Origin: Podochytrium sp. JEL0797
Lineage: Eukaryota; Chytridiomycota; Chytridiomycetes; Chytridiales; Chytriomycetaceae
DNA: 64,000 bases
Direction: 5' to 3'
Assembly (NCBI GenBank): GCA_027596195.1
Contig: JADGJG010000024.1
Location: forward strand, 18,536 to 82,535
Part shown: piece after piece, positions 1 to 11,617 of the stretch
Numbering within the stretch: the first letter of the stretch is position 1
Layout: every line of letters starts with the position of its first letter
Notes under the pieces: generated by a model
Seen by the model: the letters and a program-made list of their open reading frames with translations, nothing else
Told to the model about the DNA's origin: nothing
The model's database searches: none
Made by a program: the position numbers and the translations under genes

Positions 1-1
1 G

Positions 2-918
2 TAACTGAAAAGAATCAAAACACAGACCGAAACCAAAGCCGCCGCCAACTGCGCACGCCTCGTCGATGCGGTCGTCAACTTCGTCTCGGACGAGTCCAAG
101 TCACACTCCGACAATGTCTTGGACTTCGCGGAAAAAGTCACTGTCGCCCGCAGCGTCTGTGGCAAGATGCCAATCTACGCGGAACAACTGAAGCCCAAGA
201 ATATCTACGTCCTGTTCTGGAACACGCGTGGCAAGGACCTCGACTCGATCGTCGAGATACACAAGGCTCAGCCCTACCACGAGAAAACCAACAACCTCAC
301 CCACGCCTACGCCAAAGTGATGGAAGTCGCCGAGAAGTGGGACGCGAAGAAAATGGTGAAGTCTGCCGATGCTGCCCCACCCCAGCAGGTCGCCGCAACC
401 GCATTTGGTAAACAACACCCCACCCCAACACCGCAAACCCGCGAAACAAACCTAACCACCAACCCCACTCCAGACCCCAATTACCCCCATGACCCCCACG
501 CAGACCACCACCCCAGTTCCCGATCCCAAAGTATCTCGGCAAATTCCTTGCCGATGGAAGACCCAACCCCTTCGCTGCATCCCCAGCCACCAACCCCGCT
601 CCCCACCAAGGCGGAGGCCCATCGAGAAACCCGCAACAAGGAGCCCCACACACCCACCCATATGAGCCCATCGTCTGTTACATGTGTGGAAAGAGCGGCC
701 ACATTGCGAGGAACTGCCCCAACAAGGCTGCCAACCTTGCCAACAGCCTCGAATCCACCGACGTCCCCGATTACGAGTGGAACCACGAGACCCATTCGTG
801 GATCCCCAAAGCCAACAACGCGTATGAAACCGAGCCAATGGAGAGCACGGACCCCACCAACGGCCAACCTAGCTGGATGCAGTATGATGCCCAGCAGAAC
901 CCGGAGGATTTTCAGTGA
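2..918 (+). pseudogene. copia Gag, copy A (5' partial)
   Basis: The frame is open from the window edge through a Gag-like helical region (residues around DFAEKVTVARSV and RGKDLDSIVEIHKA). It then needs a frame change between about 400 and 530, either an intron-like segment or a frameshift, to reach the zinc knuckle. The knuckle at 676-717 reads CYMCGKSGHIARNC, a standard CCHC nucleic-acid-binding motif. Gag ends with a TGA at 916-918. Pol is read in the -1 frame from about 915, so expression of pol would need a frameshift or splice here. Gag would form the cytoplasmic particle and package element RNA. The product as written is probably not functional. Confidence 0.75.
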
Positions 919-3900
919 GCCAGACACCTGCGCTGGCGAATCAAGACCCTCCCCCACCCAATCACCACCACCACGCCACCGCCGACCTGGACTCCCCAGA
1001 TATCGATGGCATCACCAAGCTAGTCGCCACCATGACCACTGACGCAACCAAAACCGAGTCCAAGGCCGTCCTCATCGACACTGGAGCCAACCTCGCGATT
1101 GTCAACGACCGCCGTTACTTCGTAGGTAAGCAGGGCCTGGCCCACCCCCCATCCGACTGGATGGGAGCCTTCCCGCCATGGCAGTACCAGTGCGACAGAG
1201 AACTGAAGGCAATGATGAACAACGGCAGCTTTGTCGAAATATTCGACCACACCATCGGCTTCTACTACGACGACATGGTCATCTTCCGCACCAGCGTCGA
1301 ACGCAATGGGCACCGCAGATCTGGCATCGTGCGCAAAACACTCGACTACGACATCCGCCGCGCCTATCTCGACGCCACACTCGAAACCGCAGACAACCTC
1401 TCCCGCTGAACAACACCCCCCCTCACTCCTTTTTCCTCCACCTTACTTTCCTTAAAAAGAAAATAAACGACGAGGTTTTTATCGCACACCTTTTCCTTTT
1501 CTAAATCTCTCGGAACCAACCAACAGAATTACGCGAACACCCACCAACACCCATCGGCAAAGCCGCCAACAGCTCACCAATTCTGTCACACGGCGAAGGC
1601 CACGCCATCATCCCTGGAAGAGGAACCAACGGCGAAATCGTGAACGTGCACCTGTGGAACGCATACCTGTCCCCCTCCTCACCAGCCACACTCATCCCCA
1701 TGGCGACCCTGCACAAGCAAAACCTCTATTTCTACGGATTCGATGAAAAGGAAACCATGATTGGCACCCATCGCGAAGGAATCTCACCATGTCGCGACGA
1801 CATGATTATCAAAATCGATGTCAAATTCAACCTGCCATTCATGCCAACCATGAACTCCCCACCACAAACAACCCAGTTCTACGGCGACACGTACTCCAAA
1901 TTCATCAAAATCCGCCCATCGGCCAGCACCACCTTGTCCACCAAGTTCTTTGAGAACCTGAAAGAAGGAATGCTCGCCAACTCGCGACACCTCCACAAAA
2001 CAATGGGCCACGCGCCTGTTGAGATGTTGAGATTCATGCAGCGCCACCGCACCACTGCGGACATGCCAATGTCGACCATCTTGGAGATCGACTGCACGGA
2101 TTGCACGCGAGGTAAAACAAAAATTTCAATGAACACGACGGTGTCTCGGAATCCCACATCAAAACGGTCTGCAGAATCATGCGCACACTCATTGCCGGTG
2201 CCCCCAACCTATGCGCCAAAGACTGGGACCTCGCACTCCCACACGCGAACGCAACCAAGAACACGCACCCAGGTACAAACAACCAACGAAAACAAAACAA
2301 CCCCCAACTCACACAAAAACGCAACACAGTCGCCTCCCGGTCATTCCTCTCCCCCAAAGAAGAATTCTCTGGCGTCGCGCCACACGTCATGCAGCTACAA
2401 GTGTTCGGTGCTGGCGTCGAGTACCAACTAGAAAAGACGGACAACACCAAATTCAACGCGATCACTGGGAAAGCCTCCACACGCACGAAACTTGACGCAA
2501 AAACGGCGACCACCATATACATCGGCCACACTTCCCGCTCCACTGTCAAACTGATCGACGTTGCCTCCGGGAAAATAATCCTCCGGCGAGAAGCCGACTG
2601 CACGCACCTGCCCACCAAGTTCTACAAAATCCCCTCACGACCAGTCGACACTGACGAAGCAACGAACCTCAACATCCTACCCGAGATTGAAGGAAACCAG
2701 TTTGAAGGATTCACGGCGGAAGACTTCGACGCGTGCAACGAGGAAATCACGAGATACCTCAAACGGAAAGACAGCTTCTCGCGTGGCCCAATGAGCGCCC
2801 AAACTCTCACAGACATGGGTTCCTCACCCCTCATGCCCCAACCATCCCGGTCAACCACCAAACGCAAAAACCCGGCCCAACCAAAATGTGCCCCCAAGAG
2901 AACCAAGAATACCCCCACCACCACCATCAGCCCACCACCACCCCCACCAACTATCTCCGCGATATCCTCTACGATCAGAATCGACCTCAACGAGCCCAGC
3001 ACCGACCTAACGGACGTGTCCGATCCGGAAACCTCGGAAAACGAATCAGACGACGACTGGACACCCGGAATGGCGAATGCAGCGACCCAAATCAGGTACC
3101 AAACCCAACACACATCAAACAAACACTCAACGCAAAAACCCAGCATCATCAACCCCGAGAAACGCTTCTCCCAGTCATCAACATTCGCCGACGACCCCAA
3201 CAACGACGACACCGCCGAATTCGCAATCAAACGCATCCTCGGCCTCAGTGTCTTCAACCCGTTCACCCAACTCCCCAGCTTGAACCCTCTCGACGACGCA
3301 CTACCAAAATACGTCCCCCCCGAACACGCCAACCCCAAAAACCTCGCCGAAGCCATGGCCGGCCCATATGCGAAATTCTGGATACGAGCCATGAACAAAG
3401 AATACGAATCACTCACGGAAATGGGCACATGGCGTCCCCGCGCAATCAACACCCTCCCGTACGGAACCAACATTACGGGATGCAAGGAAGTGTTCAAAGT
3501 GAGACTGAACATCGACGGCACCGTGGAACGATTCAAAGTGCGATGCGTCGCACAGGTATGACAAATGAAATGGAAATGAATTGAAAATTGAAACAAACAA
3601 AAACCAGGGATTCACTCAAAAGCATGGCATCGACTACTTCGAGACGTACTCCCCAGTGATCAGTCGCGCAACTCTCCGGCTCTTCCTCTCCCTCACTGCT
3701 CAGCACGGCTGGTGCACGAAGCAAATCGACATCTCGAGCGCGTACCTCAACGGCACCCTGGAAGAAGAGATCTACATGCGACCACCGAAAGGACTCAACC
3801 TCGCCCCAGGGACCGTTCTCCAACTAGTAAAGGGACTCTACGGATTGAAGGTGATTTTATTCCCATCCCCAACAACCCCGCTGAAACACCCCACACCAAA

Positions 3901-5289
3901 CAATCCCGCTGAAACACCCCCACAAACAACAGCAAGCCGGCAGAGTCTGGTACAACACACTCGTCTCCCACCTCAAGTCCACAGGATACACGCAATCCCG
4001 CGCAGACCCCTGCATCTTCTTCCGCAGACACAACGGCAAGGTCATATTCCTCAACATCTACGTCGACGATATCTGCTTCTTCGGCAACGCAACCATGATC
4101 GACCAAGCCATCATCGACATCCAAGCCAAATCGGCTTCCAGCCCTGATGGATTCAAAATCCGTGACCTCGGAAAGATTTCACTCTGCCTCGGAATCGAAG
4201 TCGAACGCGATGCCTCCGGAATCTGGATCCACCAGTCCAAATACATCCATACGATGATGGACCGCGTCAAAGATTACATCCGAACCCCCCCAAATCCCAA
4301 CCATGCCCTCAACCACAACCCCAACCACGTCCCCAACCACAAACGATCCAACCCACTCCGCGTGAGCAAATCCCACCGCTTCCGAAACGCACCCCGCCCC
4401 AACGTTCAAATCCGGCATCCCAATGCATGTCTCAACGAAAATGAGCCCGCGTTACGATCCCAACCATGAGCTGTATGACCCCACCCAGGATGCACACATC
4501 GATAAGGAACTATTCCAGGAGCTGTTGGGTACATTCAACTACCTCACAATCTGCACGCGACCAGACATTGCCCTCGCACTCTCAATGCTCGCCACATTCA
4601 CAAACGACCCAGCCCACAAACATTGGACAGCTCTACTCCACAGATACCGATACGTTGAATCCACAAAGTATTACGCGATCTTCTACTCTGCAAACCACCC
4701 GACCGCCGACCCGGAAGGATGTGCCGATGCCTCCTTCGCCCTCCACCACGACAAACGATCCCAAATCGGATACCTGACCACCAACGCAGGAGGAGCCATA
4801 TCTTGGAAGTCTACGAAGCCGAGCGCCACCATCCTATCATCGACAGAAGCCGAATACATCGCAGTTTCCGAACTCGGACGCGAAATCCAATCCCTAGTGA
4901 ACATCTACGTGTCTTGCGAACTGAAACTGACAGGTCCGATTCGAGTGAAGGAAGACAACCGCGGAGTTTTGAGCATGTGCGTCAGCGATACCTACACCAA
5001 CCGCTCCAAGCACATCAGCATGTACTACCACCACATTCGCGATTCGGTCCAACATCGCATCGTGCAAGCCATTGACACGCATTCTGCGGACCAGACGGCC
5101 GACGCACTCACCAAGCCCACTGGACTCAACAAGTTCCCCAGGTTCCGATATGAGATGGGCGTACGGGAACTGCCAGAGGAATACCGGATTCGTATTGGAA
5201 AGGCGATGGAGAACATGAGCATTGGGGAGATGGCTCAGGTGCTTTGCGGATTGAGACTGGGGGTTGAGATGGGTACGTTCCAAGCTTGA
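915..5289 (+). pseudogene. copia Pol (PR-IN-RT-RH), copy A, broken
   Basis: The protease signature LIDTGA lies near 1072-1089. The GAG-pre-integrase HHCC motif (LHKTMGH, then CTDCTRGK) lies at about 1990-2120. The integrase core is nearly absent: only the tail with NEHDGVSESH and the following helix remain from about 2128, so both catalytic Asp residues are gone. RT carries GFTQKHGIDYFETYSPV (from 3608), IDISSAYLNGTL, and the catalytic YVDD at 4059-4070. RNase H and the C-terminal STEAEYIA and ADALTKP motifs follow at 4840-5120. Intron-like GT-AG segments interrupt the frame at 1126-1526, 2273-2329, 3556-3607 and 3851-3932. One extra base near 4378, compared with copy B, shifts the frame between RT and RNase H. 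Confidence 0.85.
1126..1526 (+). other. 401-bp intron-like insert in the copia protease
   Basis: The insert begins GTAAGC after ...RRYF of the protease and ends CAACAG. Removing it restores a plausible reading frame (F-V-E-L-R-E-H). Inside it, an open frame contains YYDDMVIF and ends ...TADNLSR-stop, followed by a T-rich tract and an AATAAA-like signal (about 1460). The YxDD-like and ADxLSR-like strings resemble pieces of a Ty3/gypsy RT and RNase H end. That resemblance is by eye only. The same insert is at about 6382-6783 in copy B, so it pre-dates the duplication. Confidence 0.5.
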
Positions 5290-5322
5290 GAGGGTGCACC
5301 ACGTCTAGGATTTGAGAGGGTG

Positions 5323-5374
5323 TGTTGAGATGACAAATCCTGTTTTGCTATTTTGGGCACTTTGTGTCGGAGAA
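5323..5374. repeat. truncated copia 3' LTR between the two copies
   Basis: It starts TGTTGAGATG immediately after a purine-rich tract (TTTGAGAGGGTG), the usual polypurine tract and LTR junction. The 52 bp match the start of the fuller LTR at 10578. It stops at 5374, where copy B gag sequence begins in mid-codon. One shared T is the only microhomology at the junction. Confidence 0.65.
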
Positions 5375-6174
5375 TTGGACTTCGCGGAAAAAGTCACTGT
5401 CGCCCGCAGCGTCTGTGGCAAGATGCCGATCTACGCGGAACAACTGAAGCCCAAGAATATCTACGTCCTGTTCTGGAACACGCGTGGCAAGGACCTCGAC
5501 TCGATCGTCGAGATACACAAGGCTCAGCCCTACCACGAGAAAACCAACAACCTCACCCACGCCTACGCCAAAGTGATGGAAGTCGCCGAGAAGTGGGACG
5601 CGAAGAAAAAGGTGAAGTCTGCCGATGCTGCCCCACCCCAGCAGGTCGCCGCAACCGCATTTGGTAAACAACACCCCACCCCAACACCGCAAACCCGCGA
5701 AACAAACCTAACCACCAACCCCACTCCAGACCCCAATTACCCCCAGGACCCCCACGCAGACCACCACCCCAGTTCCCGATCCCAACGTATCTCGGCAAAT
5801 TCCTTGCCGATGGAAGACCCAACCCCTTCGCTGCATCCCCAGCCACCAACCCCGCTCCCCACCAAGGCGGAGGCCCATCGAGAAACCCGCAACAAGGAGC
5901 CCCACACACCCACCCATACGAGCCCATCGTCTGTTACACGTGTGGAAAGAGCGGCCACATTGCGAGGAACTGCCCCAACAAGGCTGCCAACCTTGCCAAC
6001 AGCCTCGAATCCACCGACGTCCCCGATTACGAGTGGAACCACGAGACCCATTCGTGGATCCCCAAAGCCAACAACGCGTATGAAACCGAGCCAATGGAGA
6101 GCACGGACCCCACCAACGGCCAACCTAGCTGGATGCAGTATGATGCCCAGCAGAACCCGGAGGATTTTCAGTGA
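5375..6174 (+). pseudogene. copia Gag, copy B (5' truncated)
   Basis: Same Gag as copy A from DFAEKVTV onward. The open frame runs in from the truncated LTR of copy A, so any start would be an accidental fusion. The CCHC knuckle at 5932-5973 reads CYTCGKSGHIARNC, with Thr where copy A has Met. As in copy A, the region between the helical part and the knuckle changes frame, and Gag ends at a TGA with pol in the -1 frame. Confidence 0.7.
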
Positions 6175-9100
6175 GCCAGACACCTGCGCTGGCGAATCAA
6201 GACCCTCCCCCACCCAATCACCACCACCACGCCACCGCCGACCTGGACTCCCCAGATATCGATGGCATCACCAACCTAGTCGCCACCATGACCACTGACG
6301 CAACCAAAACCGAGTCCAAGGCCGTCCTCATCGACACTGGAGCCAACCTCGCGATTGTCAACGACCGCCGTTACTTCGTAGGTAAGCAGGGCCTGGCCCA
6401 CCCCCCATCCGACTGGATGGGAGCCTTCCCGCCATGGCAGTACCAGTGCGACAGAGAACTGAAGGCAATGATGAACAACGGCAGCTTTGTCGAAATATTC
6501 GACCACACCATCGGCTTCTACTACGACGACATGGTCATCTCCCGCACCAGCATCGAACGCAACGGGCACCGCAGATCTGGCATCGTGCGCAAAACACTCG
6601 ACTACGACATCCGCCGCGCCTATCTCGACGCCACACTCGAAACCGCAGACAACCTCTCCCGCTGAACAACACCCCCCCCCACTCCTTTTTCCTCTACCTT
6701 ACTTTCCTTAAAAAGAAAATAAAACGACGAGGTTTTTATTGCACACCTTTTCCTTTTCTAAATCTCTCGGAACCAACCAACAGAATTACGCGAACACCCA
6801 CCAACACCCATCGGCAAAGCCGCCAACAGCTCACCAATTCTGTCACACGGCGAAGGCCACGCCATCATCCCTGGAAGAGGAACCAACGGCGAAATCGTGA
6901 ACGTGCACCTGTGGAACGCATACCTGTCCCCCTCCTCACCAGCCACACTCATCCCCATGGCAACCCTGTACAAGCAAAACCTCTACTTCTACGGATTCGA
7001 TGAAAAGGAAACCATGATTGGCACCCATCGCGAAGGAATCTCACCATGTCGCGACGACATGATTATCAAAATCGATGTCAAATTCAACCTGCCATTCATG
7101 CCAACCATGAACTCCCCACCACAAACAACCCAGTTCTACGGCGACACGTACTCCAAATTCATCAAAATCCGCCCATCGGCCAGCACCACCTTGTCCACCA
7201 AGTTCTTTGAGAACCTGAAAGAAGGAATGCTCGCCAACTTGCGACACCTCCACAAAACAATGGGCCACGTGCCTGTTGAGATGTTGAGATTCATGCAGCG
7301 CCACCGCACCACTGCGGACATGCCAATGTCGACCATCTTGGAGATCGACTGCACGGATTGCACGCGAGGTAAAACAAAAATTTCAATGAACACGACGGTG
7401 TCTCGGAATCCCACATCAAAACGGTCTGCAGAATCATGCGCACACTCATTGCCGGTGCCCCCAACCTATGCGCCAAAGACTGGGACCTCGCACTCCCACA
7501 CGCGAACGCAACCAAGAACACGCACCCAGGTACAAACAACCAACGAAAACAAAACAACCCCCAACTCACACAAAAACGCAACACAGTCGCCTCCCGGTCA
7601 TTCCTCTCCCCCAAAGAAGAATTCTCTGGCGTCGCGCCACACGTCATGCAGCTACAAGTGTTCGGTGCTGGCGTCGAGTACCAACTAGAAAAGACGGACA
7701 ACACCAAATTCAACGCGATCACTGGGAAAGCCTCCACACGCACGAAACTTGACGCAAAAACGGCGACCACCATATACATCGGCCACACTTCCCGCTCCAC
7801 TGTCAAACTGATCGACGTTGCCTCCGGGAAAATAATCCTCCGGCGAGAAGCCGACTGCACGCACCTGCCCACCAAGTTCTACAAAATCCCCTCACGACCA
7901 GTCGACACTGACGAAGCAACGAACCTCAACATCCTACCCGAGATTGAAGGAAACCAGTTTGAAGGATTCACGGCGGAAGACTTCGACGCGTGCAACGAGG
8001 AAATCACGAGATACCTCAAACGGAAAGACAGCTTCTCGCGTGGCCCAATGAGCGCCCAAACTCTCACAGACATGGGTTCCTCACCCCTCATGCCCCAACC
8101 ATCCCGGTCAACCACCAAACGCAAAAACCCGGCCCAACCAAAATGTGCCCCCAAGAGAACCAAGAATACCCCCACCACCACCATCAGCCCACCACCACCC
8201 CCACCAACTATCTCCGCGATATCCTCTACGATCAGAATCGACCTCAACGAGCCCAGCACCGACCTAACGGACGTGTCCGATCCGGAAACCTCGGAAAACG
8301 AATCAGACGACGACTGGACACCCGGAATGGCGAATGCAGCGACCCAAACCAGGTACCAAACCCAACACACATCAAACAAACACTCAACGCAAAAACCCAG
8401 CATCATCAACCCCGAGAAACGCTTCTCCCAGTCATCAACATTCGCCGACGACCCCAACAACGACGACACCGCCGAATTCGCAATCAAACGCATCCTCGGC
8501 CTCAGTGTCTTCAACCCGTTCACCCAACTCCCCAGCTTGAACCCTCTCGACGACGTACTACCAAAATACGTCCCCCCGAACACACCAACCCCAAAAACCT
8601 CGCCGAAGCCATGGCCGGCCCATATGCGAAATTCTGGATACGAGCCATGAACAAAGAATACGAATCACTCACGGAAATGGGCACATGGCGTCCCCGCGCA
8701 ATCAACACCCTCCCGTACGGAACCAACATTACGGGATGCAAGGAAGTGTTCAAAGTGAAACTGAACATCGACGGCACCGTGGAACGATTCAAAGTGCGAT
8801 GCGTCGCGCAGGTATGACAAATGAAATGGAAATGAATTGAAAATTGAAACAAACAAAAACCAGGGATTCACTCAAAAGCATGGCATCGACTACTTCGAGA
8901 CGTACTCCCCAGTGATCAGTCGCGCAACTCTCCGGCTCTTCCTCTCCCTCACTGCTCAGCACGGCTGGTGTACGAAGCAAATCGACATCTCGAGCGCGTA
9001 CCTCAACGGAACCCTGGAAGAAGAGATCTACATGCGACCACCGAAAGGACTCAACCTCGCCCCAGGGACCGTTCTCCAACTAGTAAAGGGACTCTACGGA

Positions 9101-10544
9101 TTGAAGGTGATTTTATTCCCATCCCCAACAACCCCGCTGAAACACCCCACACCAAACAATCCCGCTGAAACACCCCCACAAACAACAGCAAGCCGGCAGA
9201 GTCTGGTACAACACACTCGTCTCCCACCTCAAGTCCACAGGATACACGCAATCCCGCGCAGACCCCTGCATCTTCTTCCGCAGACACAACGGCAAAGTCG
9301 TATTCCTCAACATCTACGTCGACGATATCTGCTTCTTCGGCGACGCAACCATGATCGACCAAGCCATCATCGACATCCAAGCCAAATCGGCTTCCAGCCC
9401 TGACGGATTCAAAATCCGTGACCTCGGAAAGATTTCACTCTGCCTCGGAATCGAAGTCGAACGCGACGCCTCCGGAATCTGGATCCACCAGTCCAAATAC
9501 ATCCATACGATGATGGACCGCGTCAAAGATTACATCCGAACCCCCCCAAATCCCAACCACGCCCTCAACCACAACCCCAACCACGTCCCCAACCACAAAC
9601 GATCCAACCCACTCCGCGTGAACAAACCCCACCCTTCCGAAACGCACCCCGCCCCAATGTTCAAATCCGGCATCCCGATGCAAGTCTCAACGAAAATGAG
9701 CCCGCGTTACGATCCCAACCACGAGCTGTATGACCCCACCCAGGATGCACATGTCGATAAGGAACTATTCCAGGAGCTGTTGGGTACATTCAACTACCTC
9801 ACAATCTGCACGCGACCAGACATTGCCCTCGCACTCTCAATGCTCGCCACATTCACAAACGACCCGGCCCACAAACATTGGACAGCTCTACTCCACGGAT
9901 ACCGATACGTTGAATCCACAAAGTATTACGCGATCTTCTACTCTGCAAACCACCCGACCGCCGACCCGGAAGGATGTGCCGATGCCTCCTTCGCCCTCCA
10001 CCACGACAAACGATCCCAAATCGGATACCTGACCACCAACGCAGGAGGAGCCATATCTTGGAAGTCTACGAAGCCGAGCGCCACCATCCTATCATCGACA
10101 GAAGCCGAATACATCGCAGTTTCCGAACTCGGACGCGAAATCCAATCCCTAGTGAACATCTACGTGTCTTGCGAACTGAAACTGACAGGTCCGATTCGAG
10201 TGAAGGAAGACAACCGCGGAGTTTTGAGCATGTGCGTCAGCGATACCTACACCAACCGCTCCAAGCACATCAGCATGTACTACCACCACATTCGCGATTT
10301 GGTCCAACATCGCATCGTGCAAGCCATTGACACGCGTTCTGCGGACCAGACGGCCGACGCACTCACCAAGCCCACTGGACTCAACAAGTTCCCCAGGTTC
10401 CGATATGAGATGGGCGTACGGGAACTGCCAGAGGAATACCGGATTCGTATTGGAAAGGCGATGGAGAACATGAGCATTGGGGAGATGGCTCAGGTGCTTT
10501 GCGGATTGAGACTGGGGGTTGAGATGGGTACGTTCCAAGCTTGA
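6171..10544 (+). pseudogene. copia Pol, copy B, broken
   Basis: Same domain order as copy A: protease DTGA near 6330-6345, HHCC zinc motif at about 7250-7376, integrase tail without the two catalytic Asp residues, RT and RNase H. The intron-like segments are at about 6382-6783, 7530-7586, 8812-8863 and 9107-9188. The 3' part from 9351 to 10544 is one continuous frame covering the RT end, the connection and RNase H; copy A is broken in this part. The lesion here is a one-base loss in the C run near 8575, just before the RT N-terminal helix (LAEAMAGPYAKFW). Each copy is therefore intact where the other is broken. Confidence 0.82.
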
Positions 10545-10577
10545 GAGGGTGCACCACGTCTAGGATTTGAGAGGGTG

Positions 10578-10789
10578 TGTTGAGATGACAAATCCTGTTT
10601 TGCTATTTTGGGCACTTTGTGTCGGAGAATAAAGACTTACCGATTTCATCCAAGAAACATCGCCACACAATTTCAAAAGATAAGACGAGAGAATGTGTTC
10701 TAATAATAAAGAGGGATTCTAGACCAAAATCACGATTCCCATCGCATACCTCCAAGAGACTTCAGAACCCGTTATCGTAGGGTTCAACA
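10578..10789. repeat. putative copia 3' LTR
   Basis: It starts TGTTGAGATG after the polypurine tract and is proposed to end GGTTCAACA, giving short inverted termini (TGTTGA / TCAACA). It contains an AATAAAG polyadenylation-like signal at about 10629. The 3' boundary is inferred from the inverted termini only, because no 5' LTR is available for comparison. Confidence 0.5.
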
Positions 10790-11474
10790 ATTTCCCTTCT
10801 TTGCAAGTGCTATTGCAATTTCCTTTAGCTCCCAAGCGATTCTGACACAAGCTGGAAATGTTTTCAAATTGAAAGTCGAATTTCGACACTTGGGATCACA
10901 AGAATCAGAATACACCTCCTTACGCCCTCTTTTGCAGCCTTTCTCACTCTCGTTTCGTAAGTTTCAAATTGAAATTCGACTTTCGACACACTTTTGAGGG
11001 TCGACAGAAAAAGGTGAGGTTAGTCGCTCTCAAAGATCCATCCTACCTGGAACAATGGGAGAACAACGTTGAGACGACGCGAAAATTTTTTCCTCACCTC
11101 ACCTTTTTCTGTGGCCCCCACTTTTGATACGTGAGATCAAAACAAACTGACGACACCTCGTTTCACCACCATCTCTTTCCCAATCTAGTTATTTTGTCGC
11201 ATGGAACTTTTTGCAAACTCCCCCGCAATTCTGATCCGGGTTTGAAAAGTTTTCGAATGAAATTTCGACCTTGCTTGCAATTATCGTCTCACGGGCGCCA
11301 GCCTATTTGAAAATATGCTACACTTCATTAACTGGTTTATTACATCATTGAAGTTCAGGCGGACACTTGTTTCGGAAAAGCAATTCGGGGAATTATGTCA
11401 ATTAGCGATGAATTCATCCGCAAACATGCGCGGTAATTCATAATTGTTGTCGTTTCATCTTGGATAAGGATTCG
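10790..11474. other. non-coding region between copia copy B and the secreted-protein gene
   Basis: No open frame with support. It holds two related tracts (about 10862-10890 and 10959-10988) built on TCAAATTGAAA next to TCGA-rich sequence, and the inverted repeat listed separately. It may include decayed LTR or other repeat remains. I see no RNA gene. Confidence 0.5.
11004..11112. repeat. 17-bp perfect inverted repeat with a 75-bp spacer
   Basis: ACAGAAAAAGGTGAGGT at 11004-11020 is the exact reverse complement of 11096-11112. It could fold as a hairpin or be the ends of a small non-autonomous element. No target-site duplication is evident. Confidence 0.55.
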
Positions 11475-11483
11475 TATAAATAG
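11475..11483 (+). promoter_or_regulatory. TATA box of the secreted-protein gene
   Basis: TATAAATAG lies 135 bp upstream of the ATG at 11618, a normal distance for a fungal core promoter with a short 5' leader. Confidence 0.55.
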
Positions 11484-11617
11484 CAGCTTTTTTAGCCTGA
11501 ACAATTTATTTTAAACTCTTACAGCGCAAATTACGATCCTGCACCTCCTCTATTCCTTTTATCAGCCTCCTGCAACTCACCTCTAACAGCCAGACTATTC
11601 TCAAAACCATCGCATCC

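Larger units (their letters stand above)
1..5374 (+). mobile_element. Ty1/copia LTR retrotransposon, copy A (5' end outside window)
   Basis: The order gag, CCHC knuckle, protease, GAG-pre-integrase, integrase remnant, reverse transcriptase, RNase H is that of Ty1/copia elements. The window opens inside gag, so the 5' LTR is not seen. The internal region ends after the RNase H stop at 5289. It is followed by a purine-rich tract and only the first 52 bp of a 3' LTR, and copy B starts abruptly at 5375. Positions 119-5374 and 5375-10630 align collinearly with an offset of 5255-5257, so the two are a direct tandem duplication with few differences. The copy is not intact: the integrase core is deleted and pol has a one-base insertion near 4378. 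Confidence 0.9.
5375..10789 (+). mobile_element. Ty1/copia LTR retrotransposon, copy B (5' truncated)
   Basis: This is collinear with copy A from its position 119 onward. It lacks the 5' LTR and the start of gag and is fused to the truncated 3' LTR of copy A. Its own 3' side continues into a putative complete LTR at 10578-10789. It carries the same integrase deletion and the same intron-like segments as copy A. It has its own lesion: one C fewer in a C run at about 8573-8578, which shifts the frame within RT. It therefore cannot be autonomous. The joint structure implies a DNA-level tandem duplication, not independent retrotransposition. Confidence 0.88.

Noticed and set aside
2622..3596. 324-residue open frame on the minus strand
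   Set aside because: It is a mirror of the copia pol coding strand, repeated in copy B, with no domain or codon pattern of its own.
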